The translations under genes were made by a program, and so were the position numbers. The notes below the pieces were generated by a model, which searched no databases, was not told the origin of the DNA, and saw nothing but the letters and a program-made list of their open reading frames with translations. From positions 62,001 through 126,000 of the forward strand of contig NZ_RPDI01000004.1 of the NCBI RefSeq assembly GCF_003917135.1: DNA of 64,000 nucleotides, in the 5' to 3' direction. The stretch's first letter is position 1, and each line of letters starts with the position of its first letter. The stretch is from Leucobacter chromiireducens (GTDB lineage: Bacteria > Actinomycetota > Actinomycetes > Actinomycetales > Microbacteriaceae). This document shows positions 17,876-26,874 of this stretch, one piece after another.

Positions 17876-18580
17876 CTAGACGCGCGCGGTGAGCGCCTGG
17901 ATCGCGGCCTCGAAGAAGCGCAGCCCATCAGTGCCGGATCGCATCGCGTCGGGCATATCCGGGCCGAACCCGGCCTCGACCGCGTGCTCGGGGTGCGGCA
18001 TGAGGCCGACCACGTTGCCGCGCTCGTTGCTGAGGCCGGCGATGTTGTTCAGCGAGCCGTTGGGGTTCACCTCGGCGTAGCGGAACGCGATGAGGCCCTC
18101 GCCCTCGAGCCGCCGCAGCGTCTCGTCGTTGGCGATGTAGCCTCCGTCACCGTTCTTGAGCGGGATCACGATTTCCTCGTTCTGCGCGAAGAGGTGCGTC
18201 CAGGCGGTGTCGATGTTCTCGACCACGAGGCGCTGATCGCGGCGGATGAACTGCTGGTGCGCGTTGCGGATCAGACCGCCAGGCAGCAGCTTCGCCTCGA
18301 CGAGCACCTGGAAACCGTTGCAGATGCCGAGCACGGGCATCCCGCGGTTCGCCGCAGCGACGACCTCGGTCATGATGGGGGCGATCGCGGCGATCGCGCC
18401 GGCGCGCAGGTAGTCGCCGTAGCTGAAACCGCCTGGCAGCACGATCGCGTCGACGCCCTGCAGATCGTGGTCAGCGTGCCACAGCGCGACAGGCTCGGCG
18501 CCGGCGATGCGGATCGCGCGCTGCGCGTCACGATCGTCGAGTGAGCCGGGGAACGTGACGACGCCGATACGGGTCGCCAT
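17876..18580 (-). CDS. purQ: Phosphoribosylformylglycinamidine synthase, glutaminase subunit PurQ
   Basis: Class I glutamine amidotransferase subunit that releases ammonia from glutamine for PurL in FGAM synthesis. It is 234 residues, a normal length. The nucleophile Cys87 lies in GICNGF, the triad partners His196 and Glu198 lie in MPHPEHAVE, and the [13 protein letters not shown] start motif is present. Its start overlaps the purS stop by one base, so purS and purQ are co-translated. The usual next gene, purL, is missing here and lies about 9 kb further along the same strand. Confidence 0.97.
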   Translation of the reverse strand: MATRIGVVTFPGSLDDRDAQRAIRIAGAEPVALWHADHDLQGVDAIVLPGGFSYGDYLRAGAIAAIAPIMTEVVAAANRGMPVLGICNGFQVLVEAKLLPGGLIRNAHQQFIRRDQRLVVENIDTAWTHLFAQNEEIVIPLKNGDGGYIANDETLRRLEGEGLIAFRYAEVNPNGSLNNIAGLSNERGNVVGLMPHPEHAVEAGFGPDMPDAMRSGTDGLRFFEAAIQALTARV

Positions 18581-18849
18581 TACCGGGCCTCGCCGACCGG
18601 CTCGCCGTCGACCGAGATCGCGACGACGTCCTCGATCACCGAGTTCGAGAGGATCTCGTCGGCGACCTGACGGACCTCGGCGAGCACCTCTGCGGTGACC
18701 TCGCCGGCGACGGTGAACTCGAAGCGCTTGCCGATGCGCACGTTCTCGAACTTGCCGTGGCCCAGGCGATCCAGCGCGCCGGTAGTGGCCTTGCCCTGCG
18801 GATCGAGCAGCTCGGCCTTGGGCATGACATCAACAACAATCGTGGGCAC
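18580..18849 (-). CDS. purS: Phosphoribosylformylglycinamidine synthase, PurS subunit
   Basis: A small (89-residue) subunit that bridges PurQ and PurL and is needed for ammonia transfer. It begins with the family N-terminus [17 protein letters not shown] and has the conserved [13 protein letters not shown] segment. The GTG at 18849 is preceded by GGAG at about seven bases. It overlaps purQ by one base. purC lies 115 bases upstream on the same strand. Confidence 0.96.
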   Translation of the reverse strand: MPTIVVDVMPKAELLDPQGKATTGALDRLGHGKFENVRIGKRFEFTVAGEVTAEVLAEVRQVADEILSNSVIEDVVAISVDGEPVGEAR

Positions 18850-18922
18850 TGGCGACTCCGGTTTCGCGATTCGACGGTCGGTGGGTGATGCGGCACGCGT
18901 CTACGGGCCACTCCCTGGCACC

Positions 18923-18928
18923 AGTCTA
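18923..18928 (-). promoter_or_regulatory. Possible internal promoter -10 for purS-purQ
   Basis: TAGACT on the minus strand between purC and purS would start transcription near 18916, giving purS a leader of about 65 bases with a ribosome-binding site. The same hexamer precedes purL and purM. Confidence 0.4.
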
Positions 18929-18964
18929 CCTGGCGCGCGGCGCGTCGAGTGTCGGGCGTCGGGG

Positions 18965-19855
18965 CTAGCCCGTGATGCGGTCGAAGAGCTCCTGATAGCG
19001 TGCGCGGGTCTGCGACACGATCTCCGCGGGCAGCGCAGGCGGGGTGCCCGTGCGATCCCAGTTCGCGGCGAGCCAGTTGCGCACGATCTGCTTGTCGAAG
19101 GAGGCGAGGCGATCCCCCGCGGCGAGCGCGGGATCCTCGTACGTCGCCGCGTCCCAGTAGCGCGACGAGTCGCTCGTGAGCACCTCGTCGGCGAGCACGA
19201 GCTCCCCGGTCTCGGGATCGCGGCCAAACTCAAACTTGGTGTCGGCGAGGACCACGCCGCGTGCCGCTGCGAGCTCGCGAGCGCGCGTGAAGATCGCGAG
19301 CGAGGCGTCGCGCAGCGCCGTCGCCGCGTCCTCGCCCACCAGCTCGACGCTGCGCTCGAACGTGATGTTCTCGTCGTGCTCGCCGAGCGGCGCCTTGTAC
19401 GCCGGCGTGTAGATCGGGGCGTCGAGCAGGTCGCCGTCGGCGATCCCCGCCGGCAGCTCGATGCCGCACACCGCACCCGTCGCGACGTACTCCGCGTAGC
19501 CGGAGCCCGTGAGCGCCCCGCGCACCACGCACTCCACCGGGTACATCTCGAGGCGGCGGGTCAGCATGGCGCGGCCGGCGACCTCCGCGGGAACCTCGGG
19601 GATGCCCGGCGCGGGCGCGATCAGGTGGTTCGGGAGATCGATCTGCTCGAACCACCAGTTCGACAGCGCGGTGAGCAGTTCGCCCTTGCCCGGGATCGGG
19701 GGCTCGAGCACGTGATCGAACGCGCTCACGCGGTTGCTCGCGACGACGAGCAGCACGTTCCCCGGGCCGTCGGTGGGGACGTACAGGTCGCGCACCTTCC
19801 CCGAGTAGGTGTGGGTCCAACCGGGCAGCTGCAGGGGTGTGGGGAGTTCGGTCAC
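18965..19855 (-). CDS. purC: Phosphoribosylaminoimidazole-succinocarboxamide synthase
   Basis: SAICAR synthase joins aspartate to CAIR using ATP in purine synthesis. The 296-residue product has the ATP-loop motif SGKVRDLY near residue 17, DTKFEFG, and LVLADEVLTSDSSRYW. I start it at the GTG at 19855, which gives the normal N-terminus; longer in-frame starts have no support. The gene is upstream of purS and purQ on the same strand and may be cotranscribed, although a -10-like hexamer lies before purS. Confidence 0.96.
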   Translation of the reverse strand: MTELPTPLQLPGWTHTYSGKVRDLYVPTDGPGNVLLVVASNRVSAFDHVLEPPIPGKGELLTALSNWWFEQIDLPNHLIAPAPGIPEVPAEVAGRAMLTRRLEMYPVECVVRGALTGSGYAEYVATGAVCGIELPAGIADGDLLDAPIYTPAYKAPLGEHDENITFERSVELVGEDAATALRDASLAIFTRARELAAARGVVLADTKFEFGRDPETGELVLADEVLTSDSSRYWDAATYEDPALAAGDRLASFDKQIVRNWLAANWDRTGTPPALPAEIVSQTRARYQELFDRITG

Positions 19856-20058
19856 GCCCCCATTCTTCCATCTCGCGCCCGCGGGGCTCGCGCGCGCGGC
19901 TGCGGGAACGGGAATGTACGCAAAATAGCTCCCGAGAACCGCGTATTTCCGCGACATTCGCGCCGGGTGCACCGCGATGTCGGGGGCGACGGTTAAGGTC
20001 ATGTGTAGATGGGGAGCGTTGCTCCTGAATCCATCACCGACGAACGCGGAGGAAGACC

Positions 20059-20940
20059 ATGATCCCACTCGGGCCGGTTGTGGCGAGAAGCCGCGTGCGG
20101 GCGGCGCGGACTGCCGCGTGGGCGTACCTGTCCGAGCCCGAGCGGCGCGCGGAGTGGTGGCCTGAGTTGCAGCTCGAACCGCACGTTGGTGGTGCGATCT
20201 CCGAGCGCTGGTCGGAGGACACCGGTGAGACGTCCGTGAGCCGCGACGCGAGCGGCACCGTCGATGTGTGGGTCGAGGGGCACGCCGTTGGCTTCCGCTG
20301 GCGCGAGGCCGGCGACGAGCGCGAGACCGCGGTGCTCGTGACGCTGCGCACCCAGGGCGAGGACACCGGCATCACCGTGACCGAGACTGGCTTCGACGCG
20401 CTCCCGGAGGCTGCGGCGCGCGCGGCGGCCTCGCAGGACGGCTGGCAGGTGCTGCTGCGTGATCTCACCACGGCGCTCGAGACCGCGGTCGCCGAGGGGC
20501 GGGTCGCTGCCCCCGCGCCGGCCGCTGAGCCGGTCGAGGGCGAGCCCGAGGCTGAAAGCGAGCCCGAGGCTGAGCCCGAGGCGGAGGGTGCTGCTGACGC
20601 GGACGCTGACGTTGAGCTGAACGACACCATCCGGGTCGAACCGCTGACTCCCGAGGTCGCAGCGCAGCTGGCCGCGGAGCACGACGCGCAGCCGGCGCAC
20701 GCCGTCGACGCCGAGCACGATGGTTCAGTGGATGCCGCCGAGGCCGACGCCGTCGAGGTTACCGACACCGATGCGGTCGAGACCGCCGAGGGTGCCGACA
20801 CCGAAGCGGTCGAGGCCGCCGACGCCCCGAACGTCGAGGCCGAGCGCGCCGACGACGAGGACCAGGACGAGCCAACGACCGCCGAGCTCGACTTCGACGC
20901 GCTGATCCGCGGCGACCAGCCGGATGGGCCGGCGCGCTAG
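20059..20940 (+). CDS. SRPBCC-fold protein with long acidic C-terminal tail
   Basis: A 293-residue protein. Residues 1-145 look like an SRPBCC (START/AHSA1-like) ligand-binding domain: VRAARTAAWAYLSEPERRAEWW at the start, a GGAISERW turn, and a C-terminal amphipathic helix ending GWQVLLRDL. The remaining 145 residues are very rich in Glu, Asp and Ala with few hydrophobics and are probably disordered. The ligand is unknown. The ATG is preceded by GGAGGA. The tail overlaps the start of the next gene by 17 bases. Confidence 0.75.
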   Translation: MIPLGPVVARSRVRAARTAAWAYLSEPERRAEWWPELQLEPHVGGAISERWSEDTGETSVSRDASGTVDVWVEGHAVGFRWREAGDERETAVLVTLRTQGEDTGITVTETGFDALPEAAARAAASQDGWQVLLRDLTTALETAVAEGRVAAPAPAAEPVEGEPEAESEPEAEPEAEGAADADADVELNDTIRVEPLTPEVAAQLAAEHDAQPAHAVDAEHDGSVDAAEADAVEVTDTDAVETAEGADTEAVEAADAPNVEAERADDEDQDEPTTAELDFDALIRGDQPDGPAR

Positions 20941-21211
20941 CACCAGCCGCGCCAGCCGTCGCGGGGCGATCGGCGCGGCGAGCGTGACCGCGCTCGTCGG
21001 GCTCGGGGTCGCGTTCGTCTTCGTGCGCGTCATGCTCGACTGGTCAGACAGCCTGCCCTACGCCGGCGCGCGCACCGAGACCCGCTACCTGGTGCTCATC
21101 GGCGTGGCCCTCACCATCTGCGCCGCAACGGCGATCGCCGCCTGGCGCGTGGGGCGCCGCGTCGGCCGCGCCGCCCGAGAACGCGAAGAGCCGCGGGACC
21201 AGCTCAGCTGA
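20924..21211 (+). CDS. Small two-helix membrane protein, unknown function
   Basis: A 95-residue protein with an Arg-rich N-terminus, two hydrophobic helices (about residues 18-38 and 53-70) and an Arg/Glu-rich tail. It overlaps the upstream SRPBCC gene by 17 bases, suggesting coupled translation, but no family is recognisable. Confidence 0.65.
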   Translation: MGRRASTSRASRRGAIGAASVTALVGLGVAFVFVRVMLDWSDSLPYAGARTETRYLVLIGVALTICAATAIAAWRVGRRVGRAAREREEPRDQLS

Positions 21212-21222
21212 CCCCGCGGCTC
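21188..21222. terminator. Hairpin terminator between convergent genes
   Basis: A perfect 10-bp stem (21188-21197 with 21213-21222) with a 15-base loop spans the stop of the small membrane gene and lies just before the purD stop on the other strand. Confidence 0.5.
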
Positions 21223-21243
21223 CGCGAGATGCGCGACCGGGCG

Positions 21244-22497
21244 CTACGCCACGCGCGCCGCGATATCCGTGCGGTGCTGAGCGCCAGCTAGCGTGATCAG
21301 CCCGACCGACTCGTACGCGCGCTCGCGCGCCGCGGCAAACGTCTCCCCGCGCGCGACCACACCGAGCACGCGGCCGCCGGTGGCCACCCAGCCGCCGTCC
21401 GCGTCGCGCGCGGTCGCCGCGTGCACCAGGTGCACGCCGGGCACCGCTGCCGCCGCGTCGAGCCCGGTGATGGGGCGGCCCGTCACGACCTCGCCCGGGT
21501 ATCCCTCGCTCGCCACCACAACGATCACCGCAGGCTCATCCGAGAACCGCGGCTCGGGCTGCGCGGCGAGCTGCCCGGTCGCTGCCGCGAGGAGGTACTG
21601 GCTGAGCGGGGACTCCAGGCGCGCGAGCACCACCTGCGTCTCGGGGTCACCGAAGCGCGCGTTGAACTCGATCACGCGCACCCCCTTCTCGGTGACGATC
21701 AGCCCGCAGTAGAGCAGTCCGACGAACGGGGTGCCCTCGGCCTCCAGCTGGCGCACCGTCGGCAACGCCACCGTGCGAGTGATCTCGGCGACGAAGTCGT
21801 CGGCCACCCACGGCAGCGGCGAGTAGGCGCCCATGCCGCCCGTGTTCGGGCCGGCGTCGCCGTCGAAGATGCGCTTGTAGTCCTGCGCCGGGCTGAGGGG
21901 AAGCACGTCGTGACCATCCGCGAAGAAGAACAGCGACACCTCCTGCCCGTCGAGGAACTCCTCGACGAGCACATCGCCGTGCGGTGCCCAGGTCTCGACG
22001 TGCGCGATCGCGGCGTCGCGGTCCTCGGTGACGAGCACGCCCTTGCCTGCCGCGAGGCCATCGGCCTTCACCACGTACGGGGCGCCGAACTCGTCGAGCA
22101 CCGCGCCGGCCTCGGCCACCGAGGCGACCCGCGCCGCGCGCCCGGTCGGCACCTCGGCGGCGTCCATCACGCGCTTGGCGAAGGCCTTCGACCCCTCAAG
22201 CTGCGCGGCGTCCTGATCCGGCCCGAACACCGGCACCCCTGCCGCGCGCAGCGGGTTCGCCACACCGGCGACGAGCGGGGCCTCCGGCCCGATCACGACG
22301 AGGTCGAAGCCGCGCTCGGCGACGAACGCGGCAACCGCTGCCGGATCCGTGTACGCGAGCTCGGGGGTGGCCACGCCGCTCGCCGCGATCCCGGCGTTGC
22401 CGGGGGCGCAGACGACCTCGTGGTCGGCGTCCTCAGCGAGGAGCGCAAGAACGATGGCGTGTTCGCGGGCACCCGGCCCCAAGACGAGGATCTTCAC
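21244..22497 (-). CDS. purD: Phosphoribosylamine-glycine ligase
   Basis: GAR synthetase joins glycine to phosphoribosylamine with ATP, the second step of purine synthesis. The 417-residue product starts with [11 protein letters not shown] and has the ATP-grasp elements [40 protein letters not shown] and [12 protein letters not shown] use the GTG at 22497, where homology to the family begins; a TAGGCT hexamer ends seven bases upstream and no ribosome-binding site is seen, so the message is probably leaderless. It diverges from the SCP2-like gene with only 69 bases between starts. Confidence 0.97.
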   Translation of the reverse strand: MKILVLGPGAREHAIVLALLAEDADHEVVCAPGNAGIAASGVATPELAYTDPAAVAAFVAERGFDLVVIGPEAPLVAGVANPLRAAGVPVFGPDQDAAQLEGSKAFAKRVMDAAEVPTGRAARVASVAEAGAVLDEFGAPYVVKADGLAAGKGVLVTEDRDAAIAHVETWAPHGDVLVEEFLDGQEVSLFFFADGHDVLPLSPAQDYKRIFDGDAGPNTGGMGAYSPLPWVADDFVAEITRTVALPTVRQLEAEGTPFVGLLYCGLIVTEKGVRVIEFNARFGDPETQVVLARLESPLSQYLLAAATGQLAAQPEPRFSDEPAVIVVVASEGYPGEVVTGRPITGLDAAAAVPGVHLVHAATARDADGGWVATGGRVLGVVARGETFAAARERAYESVGLITLAGAQHRTDIAARVA

Positions 22498-22504
22498 GCC
22501 GATA

Positions 22505-22510
22505 AGCCTA
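22505..22510 (-). promoter_or_regulatory. -10 element for purD (predicted leaderless)
   Basis: TAGGCT on the minus strand ends seven bases before the purD GTG. Confidence 0.45.
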
Positions 22511-22553
22511 GTCCCCGCGCGCGGGCAGCGCCGACGGGCCGCGACCGAAACGC

Positions 22554-22559
22554 TAGGCT
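22554..22559 (+). promoter_or_regulatory. -10 element for the SCP2-like gene (predicted leaderless)
   Basis: TAGGCT ends seven bases before the ATG at 22567, mirror-imaging the purD promoter 44 bases away. Confidence 0.45.
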
Positions 22560-22566
22560 GGCTGGC

Positions 22567-22932
22567 ATGGCAAAGCGCAGGATCTCGGACGCAGACGGTC
22601 GCGCGGCGCTCGCCGCCGTGCGCGAGGCCGACGCACCGCGCACCGTGCAGGCGACCGCCGTGCGCTACCTGCTGGAGGAGCTCGCCGAGCGCGCCCCGGG
22701 GAACTCGGTGGAGGTGCGGGTGCCGCCGTTCGGCGCCGTGCAGTGCGTCGAGGGGCCGCGGCACACGCGCGGCACCCCGCCCAACGTCATCGAGACCGAC
22801 CCGGAGACCTGGCTTGCGCTCGCAACGGGGGAGCTGGCCTGGGAGGACGCGCTCGCGGCGGCGCGCGTCGCGGTGTCTGGCACCCGCGCGAACCTCACCG
22901 GGCTGCTGCCGCTCGTGCGCGTGGCCGGTTGA
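22567..22932 (+). CDS. SCP2-like sterol-carrier family protein
   Basis: A 121-residue single-domain protein of the bacterial sterol-carrier-like type known beside purine genes in Mycobacterium (Rv0807, next to purF and purM). Conserved elements include [28 protein letters not shown] and [18 protein letters not shown]. Binding of a small hydrophobic ligand is assumed from the fold; a link to purine synthesis is only contextual. Confidence 0.8.
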   Translation: MAKRRISDADGRAALAAVREADAPRTVQATAVRYLLEELAERAPGNSVEVRVPPFGAVQCVEGPRHTRGTPPNVIETDPETWLALATGELAWEDALAAARVAVSGTRANLTGLLPLVRVAG

Positions 22933-22967
22933 CCCGATCCCCAGTCGCAGCCTGAGAGAATGGACGC

Positions 22968-23393
22968 ATGAGTACTCCCGACGCCGCGGCCCCGCAGCCG
23001 CAGCAAGATCCCGCGCAGCCTGTCGCTCCCGAAGCGCCCGAGGCCGAAGCGCCCGTGGCCGCCGAGCCCGAGGTCGCTGCAGCTGCCGAGCCCGAGATCG
23101 CCGAACCAACGGTGGTCGAGGCCTCGCGGGAGGTGACGCTGCAGCGCTCGGTGCGCTACGGCCGCGTCCTCGTCGGCACCGCCGCGCTCGGCGCGCTCAT
23201 CGCGATGCTGCTCGTCCTCGTGTTCCCCATCGCCGAGAAGGCCGACTACACGCTCGGCCAGGCGATCGGGTTCATGGCGGTGATCGGCGCGGCGATCGGC
23301 CTGGGCGTTGGCGCCCTGCTGTCGCTCGTGCTCGGGGCAATCGCGCGACGTTCTCGCGGCAGCGGGGTCGCTATTCAGTCCGACGTGCGATAA
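22968..23393 (+). CDS. Small membrane protein with acidic Ala/Pro-rich N-terminus
   Basis: A 141-residue protein: about 65 residues rich in Ala, Pro and Glu, then two hydrophobic helices (roughly residues 68-88 and 97-123) and a short basic tail. No family is recognised. It starts at the ATG at 22968 with little sign of a ribosome-binding site and lies 35 bases after the SCP2-like gene. Confidence 0.65.
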   Translation: MSTPDAAAPQPQQDPAQPVAPEAPEAEAPVAAEPEVAAAAEPEIAEPTVVEASREVTLQRSVRYGRVLVGTAALGALIAMLLVLVFPIAEKADYTLGQAIGFMAVIGAAIGLGVGALLSLVLGAIARRSRGSGVAIQSDVR

Positions 23394-23424
23394 TCGCGTC
23401 ACCACGAACGATCGGAGCATTCAC

Positions 23425-23631
23425 ATGCTGGGCAACCTCAGTGGCTGGCACATGCTGGTCATCCTCTTTGTCATCCTGCTCTTGTTTGGTGCGCCGAAGC
23501 TTCCCGGGCTCGCGAAGAGCCTCGGACAGTCGATGCGCATCCTGAAGAAGGAAGTGCGCAGCGACGACGCGGCCGCGGCCGAGACGCCTGACGATGCGGC
23601 GAAGACGCCGCGCAGCACCGACGCCTCCTAG
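23425..23631 (+). CDS. tatA: Sec-independent protein translocase subunit TatA, copy 1
   Basis: A 68-residue pore-forming subunit of the twin-arginine export system. It has the short N-terminal helix (MLVILFVILLLFGAPKLP), the FG hinge before the amphipathic helix (LAKSLGQSMRILKKEV), and an acidic tail. The start is the ATG at 23425; a GATAAT hexamer at about 23388 may be its -10. A second, near-identical copy follows 29 bases later. No tatC or tatB is in the window. Confidence 0.93.
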   Translation: MLGNLSGWHMLVILFVILLLFGAPKLPGLAKSLGQSMRILKKEVRSDDAAAAETPDDAAKTPRSTDAS

Positions 23632-23660
23632 CCGGCAGCCGCGAAAGGGACCTGGATTCT

Positions 23661-23909
23661 ATGATCGGCAACATGGGCGGCCCAACGCTCATCATCATCC
23701 TCTTCATCGTGCTGCTCCTGTTCGGTGCGCCGAAGCTCCCCGGGCTCGCGAAGAGCCTCGGCCAGTCGATGCGCATCCTGAAGAAGGAGGTGCGGCCCGA
23801 CGGTGACGCAGAGGACGCGAAGCCGAGCGCCGCAGCTGACGAGCCCGCGCCCGACGCGAAGCCAGCCGGCGAGGCGGCACCCGGGGACGAGCCGAAGCCG
23901 GGCAGCTAG
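23661..23909 (+). CDS. tatA: Sec-independent protein translocase subunit TatA, copy 2
   Basis: An 82-residue TatA with the same helix, hinge and amphipathic segment as copy 1 but a different first ten residues and a longer Ala/Pro/Asp/Glu-rich tail. The coding sequence for about 24 residues around the hinge is nearly identical to copy 1 at DNA level, showing a tandem duplication or recent gene conversion. A strong terminator follows. Confidence 0.93.
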   Translation: MIGNMGGPTLIIILFIVLLLFGAPKLPGLAKSLGQSMRILKKEVRPDGDAEDAKPSAAADEPAPDAKPAGEAAPGDEPKPGS

Positions 23910-23938
23910 ATCCCGATCCCGCGTCTCGCACGCACCAG

Positions 23939-23990
23939 AAACGCCGCGGGCGCTGATCCCACTCGATGAGGATCAGCGCCCGCGGCGTTT
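23939..23990. terminator. Bidirectional intrinsic terminator between tatA and purF
   Basis: Arms 23939-23959 and 23970-23990 are perfect 21-base reverse complements with a 10-base loop and T-run on the right, A-run on the left, between convergent genes. Confidence 0.88.
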
Positions 23991-24001
23991 TCCGTGCCGG
24001 A

Positions 24002-25462
24002 TCAGCTCTCCTGCGTGGCCTCCACCCAGGCGAGGTACTCGGCGTCGATGTTGCCGGCAACGTACTCGCCCGTGAAGCAGCTCGCCTCGAGCTCGGTGAC
24101 GGCTGACTGCCCGGCGAGGATCCCGCGGTTCATGCCCTCGACCGTCTGGTAGACGAGCGCGTCGCTGCCGAGCGCCGCGTTGATCTGCTCGTTCGTGCGG
24201 TCGTGCGCGATGAGCTCGGTGCGGGTGGGCATGTTGATGCCGTAGACGTGCGGGAACAGCACCGGGGGAGCCGCCGACGCGAACGTGACGCTCCGCGCCC
24301 CGGCAGCGCGCGCCATCTCCACGATCTCCTTCGAGGTGGTGCCGCGCACGATCGAGTCGTCGACGAGGAGCACGTTCTTGCCGGCGAACTCGACGCTCAT
24401 GGCGTTCAGCTTCTGGCGCACGCTCCGCTTGCGCACCGCCTGACCGGGCATGATGAACGTGCGGCCGACGTAGTGGTTCTTGAAGAAGCCCTCGCGGTAG
24501 GGGATGTTCAGCTGCTGCGCCATCTGCATCGCGCTCGGTCGGCCCGAATCGGGGATCGGCATCACGACGTCGATGTCGCCGGTGGGGATCTCGCGGGCCA
24601 CCTGCTCCGCGAGGGTCTCGCCGAGACGCAGGCGGGCGTCGTACACGGAGATCCCGCTCAGCACCGAGTCGGGGCGGGCGAGGTAGATGTACTCGAACGC
24701 GCACGGCACGAGGCGCGGGTTGCGCGCGCACTGCCGCGAGGTCATCGCCCCGTCGGGGGTGATCAGGATCGCTTCGCCGGGTGCGACGTCGCGCACGATC
24801 TCGTAGCCGCCCGACTCGAGCACGAGCGACTCCGAGGCGACGACCCACTCGTCACGGCCCGTCGCGCCCGTGCGCTTGCCGAGCACCAGCGGGCGGATCC
24901 CGAACGGATCGCGGAAGGCGAGCAGGCCGTAGCCGGCGATCAGCGCGATCGTGGCGTAGGAGCCCTCGACGCGCTCGTGGACGCGCGAGACCGCGTCGAA
25001 AATCTGATCCTCGTCGAGGGAGAGGCCGGAGATGCCGGCCTGCAGCTCGTTGGCCAGCACGTTGAGGAGCAGCTCGGTGTCCGAGTGCGTGTTCAGGTGG
25101 CGGCGATCCACGTTGTAGAGCTCGGCGGTGAGCTCACGCGTGTTCGTCAGGTTGCCGTTGTGCACGAGGATGATGCCGTAGGGGGCGCCGACGTAGAACG
25201 GCTGCGCCTCCTCCTCGCGGGCCGCGTTGCCGCGGGTGGCGTAGCGCACGTGGCCGAGGCCCACCGTGCCGGCGAGGCGGCGCATGTCGCGGGTGCGGTA
25301 CGCCTCACGCACCTGCCCCTTCGCCTTCACCATGTGGAAGAAGTCGCCCTCAAGCGTCGCGATCCCGGTCGAGTCCTGGCCGCGGTGCTGCAGCAGGGTC
25401 AGGCTGTCGTAGATCTGCTGGTTGACGGGTTCGGACGAGACGATACCGACGATGCCGCACAT
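24002..25462 (-). CDS. purF: Amidophosphoribosyltransferase
   Basis: Catalyses the committed step of purine synthesis, PRPP plus glutamine to phosphoribosylamine. The 486-residue product starts MCGIVGIVSS, so Cys2 is free to act as the N-terminal nucleophile without a propeptide. LLQHRGQDSTGIAT, GLGHVRYATRG and HNGNLTN mark the glutaminase domain and NVLLVDDSIVRGTT the PRPP loop. The ATG at 25462 has GGGAG upstream at about 12 bases. It diverges from purM across 100 bases. Confidence 0.97.
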   Translation of the reverse strand: MCGIVGIVSSEPVNQQIYDSLTLLQHRGQDSTGIATLEGDFFHMVKAKGQVREAYRTRDMRRLAGTVGLGHVRYATRGNAAREEEAQPFYVGAPYGIILVHNGNLTNTRELTAELYNVDRRHLNTHSDTELLLNVLANELQAGISGLSLDEDQIFDAVSRVHERVEGSYATIALIAGYGLLAFRDPFGIRPLVLGKRTGATGRDEWVVASESLVLESGGYEIVRDVAPGEAILITPDGAMTSRQCARNPRLVPCAFEYIYLARPDSVLSGISVYDARLRLGETLAEQVAREIPTGDIDVVMPIPDSGRPSAMQMAQQLNIPYREGFFKNHYVGRTFIMPGQAVRKRSVRQKLNAMSVEFAGKNVLLVDDSIVRGTTSKEIVEMARAAGARSVTFASAAPPVLFPHVYGINMPTRTELIAHDRTNEQINAALGSDALVYQTVEGMNRGILAGQSAVTELEASCFTGEYVAGNIDAEYLAWVEATQES

Positions 25463-25549
25463 GCGTTGTGGTGCTCCCTGAGAACTGGGTGGTGCGCCAG
25501 ACCGGCGCCCGACTAGTCTCCCACACCCTGGGCGGCGCTGCAGGCACGG

Positions 25550-25555
25550 TAGACT
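25550..25555 (+). promoter_or_regulatory. -10 element for purM (predicted leaderless)
   Basis: TAGACT ends seven bases before the GTG at 25563 and no ribosome-binding site precedes that start. Confidence 0.5.
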
Positions 25556-25562
25556 CACTGCT

Positions 25563-26672
25563 GTGAGCGAAAACGCGTCGATCTATGCCCAGTCCGGAGT
25601 GGATACCGCGGCGGGTGACCTTGCCGTCGAACTGATGAAGTCTGCGGTGACCCGCACGCACGGCCCCGAGGTGCTCGGAGGCGTCGGCGGCTTCGCCGGC
25701 ATGTTCGACGCGAGCGCCCTCACCGGGTACACGCGGCCGCTGCTCGCCTCGTCGACCGACGGTGTCGGCACGAAGGTCGCGATCGCGCAGGCGATGGACA
25801 AGCACGACACCATCGGCCAGGACCTCGTCGCGATGGTCGTCGACGACATCGTCGTCGTTGGCGCGAAGCCCCTGTTCATGACCGACTACATCGCGTGCGG
25901 CAAGCTCGTTCCCGAGCGCATCGCCGACATCGTGCGCGGCATCGCCGAGGCCTGCTCTGCGACGGGCACCGCGCTCGTCGGTGGCGAGACCGCCGAGCAC
26001 CCCGGCCTGCTCGGCCCGGACGACTACGACGTCGCCGGCGCGGCAACCGGCGTGGTTGAGGCCGACAAGATGCTGCAGCCCTCGCGCGTGCAGGACGGCG
26101 ACGTGGTGCTCGCGATGGCGGCCTCCGGCCTGCACTCGAACGGCTTCTCGCTCGTGCGCCACATCCTCGCGGAGCGCGGGATCGGGTACCACGACCACAG
26201 CGCGGAGCTCGGCGCGAGCTACGGCGAGGCGCTCCTCACGCCCACCGCGCTCTACACCGGGCCGCTGCTGCGCGTGCTGGAGGATCCCGCGCTCGACGGG
26301 GCGATCCACATGCTGAGCCACGTCACGGGTGGCGGCATCGCGGCGAACCTCGCGCGCGTGCTGCCACAGGGCACCTGGGTCGAGGTGGATCGCGCCACGT
26401 GGTCCCCGCTTCCCGTGTTCCGCCACCTCGCCGAGCTCGGCGGGCACTCGCTCGAGTCGCTCGAGGGCGCCTGGAACCTCGGCGTCGGGATGTTCGCGGT
26501 GGTGGCGGCTGATCAGGCGCCGCAGGTGGCCGCCGCGCTCACCGCCGAGGGGCTCGACACCTGGGTGGCCGGCACCGTCTCGAGCGCTGCGCGCGACTTC
26601 GCCGGCTTCGAGCAGGGCGCGAAGGGCGTCGACGGCGGCGCGGTGCGCCTCGTCGGCGGCTACGCGGCGTAG
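25563..26672 (+). CDS. purM: Phosphoribosylformylglycinamidine cyclo-ligase
   Basis: AIR synthetase closes the imidazole ring of FGAM with ATP. The 369-residue product shows the family N-terminus (YAQSGVDTAAGDLAVELMK), LASSTDGVGTKVAIA, MVVDDIVVVGAKPLFMTDY, GETAEHPG and HVTGGGIAANL. The GTG at 25563 is used because the conserved N-terminus begins right after it. purF is divergent; ispF is convergent downstream. Confidence 0.97.
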   Translation: MSENASIYAQSGVDTAAGDLAVELMKSAVTRTHGPEVLGGVGGFAGMFDASALTGYTRPLLASSTDGVGTKVAIAQAMDKHDTIGQDLVAMVVDDIVVVGAKPLFMTDYIACGKLVPERIADIVRGIAEACSATGTALVGGETAEHPGLLGPDDYDVAGAATGVVEADKMLQPSRVQDGDVVLAMAASGLHSNGFSLVRHILAERGIGYHDHSAELGASYGEALLTPTALYTGPLLRVLEDPALDGAIHMLSHVTGGGIAANLARVLPQGTWVEVDRATWSPLPVFRHLAELGGHSLESLEGAWNLGVGMFAVVAADQAPQVAAALTAEGLDTWVAGTVSSAARDFAGFEQGAKGVDGGAVRLVGGYAA

Positions 26673-26679
26673 GGCCCGG

Positions 26680-26763
26680 GGGCTCCGGGGGCTCCGGTTC
26701 CGGGTGCTCCGGTCCCGGGAGCTCCGCCTCCGGTCGCTCCGCCTCCGGTCGCTCCGCCCCTTC
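26680..26763. repeat. Imperfect GC-rich tandem repeat after purM
   Basis: Short units around GGNGCTCCGG are repeated, ending with two exact 15-bp copies of GCCTCCGGTCGCTCC (26726-26740 and 26741-26755). It is non-coding, directly after the purM stop, and may be unstable. Confidence 0.6.
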
Positions 26764-26797
26764 CTGCCGCCCGGCCCTCCGCTTCACCGGATTGCTT

Positions 26798-26840
26798 CGA
26801 GTCTGATCCGGTACGGTGCGCCTGAACCGGATCAAACTCG
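26798..26840. terminator. GATCCGG-core hairpin between purM and ispF
   Basis: Arms 26798-26812 and 26826-26840 pair at 14 of 15 positions around a 13-base loop, between convergent genes. The sequence CGAGTCTGATCCGGT and the GCACTAAAT that follows recur in the 42.6 kb repeat block. Confidence 0.65.
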
Positions 26841-26874
26841 CACTAAATGGCTGGAGGCTGGGCGAGAACGGGGC

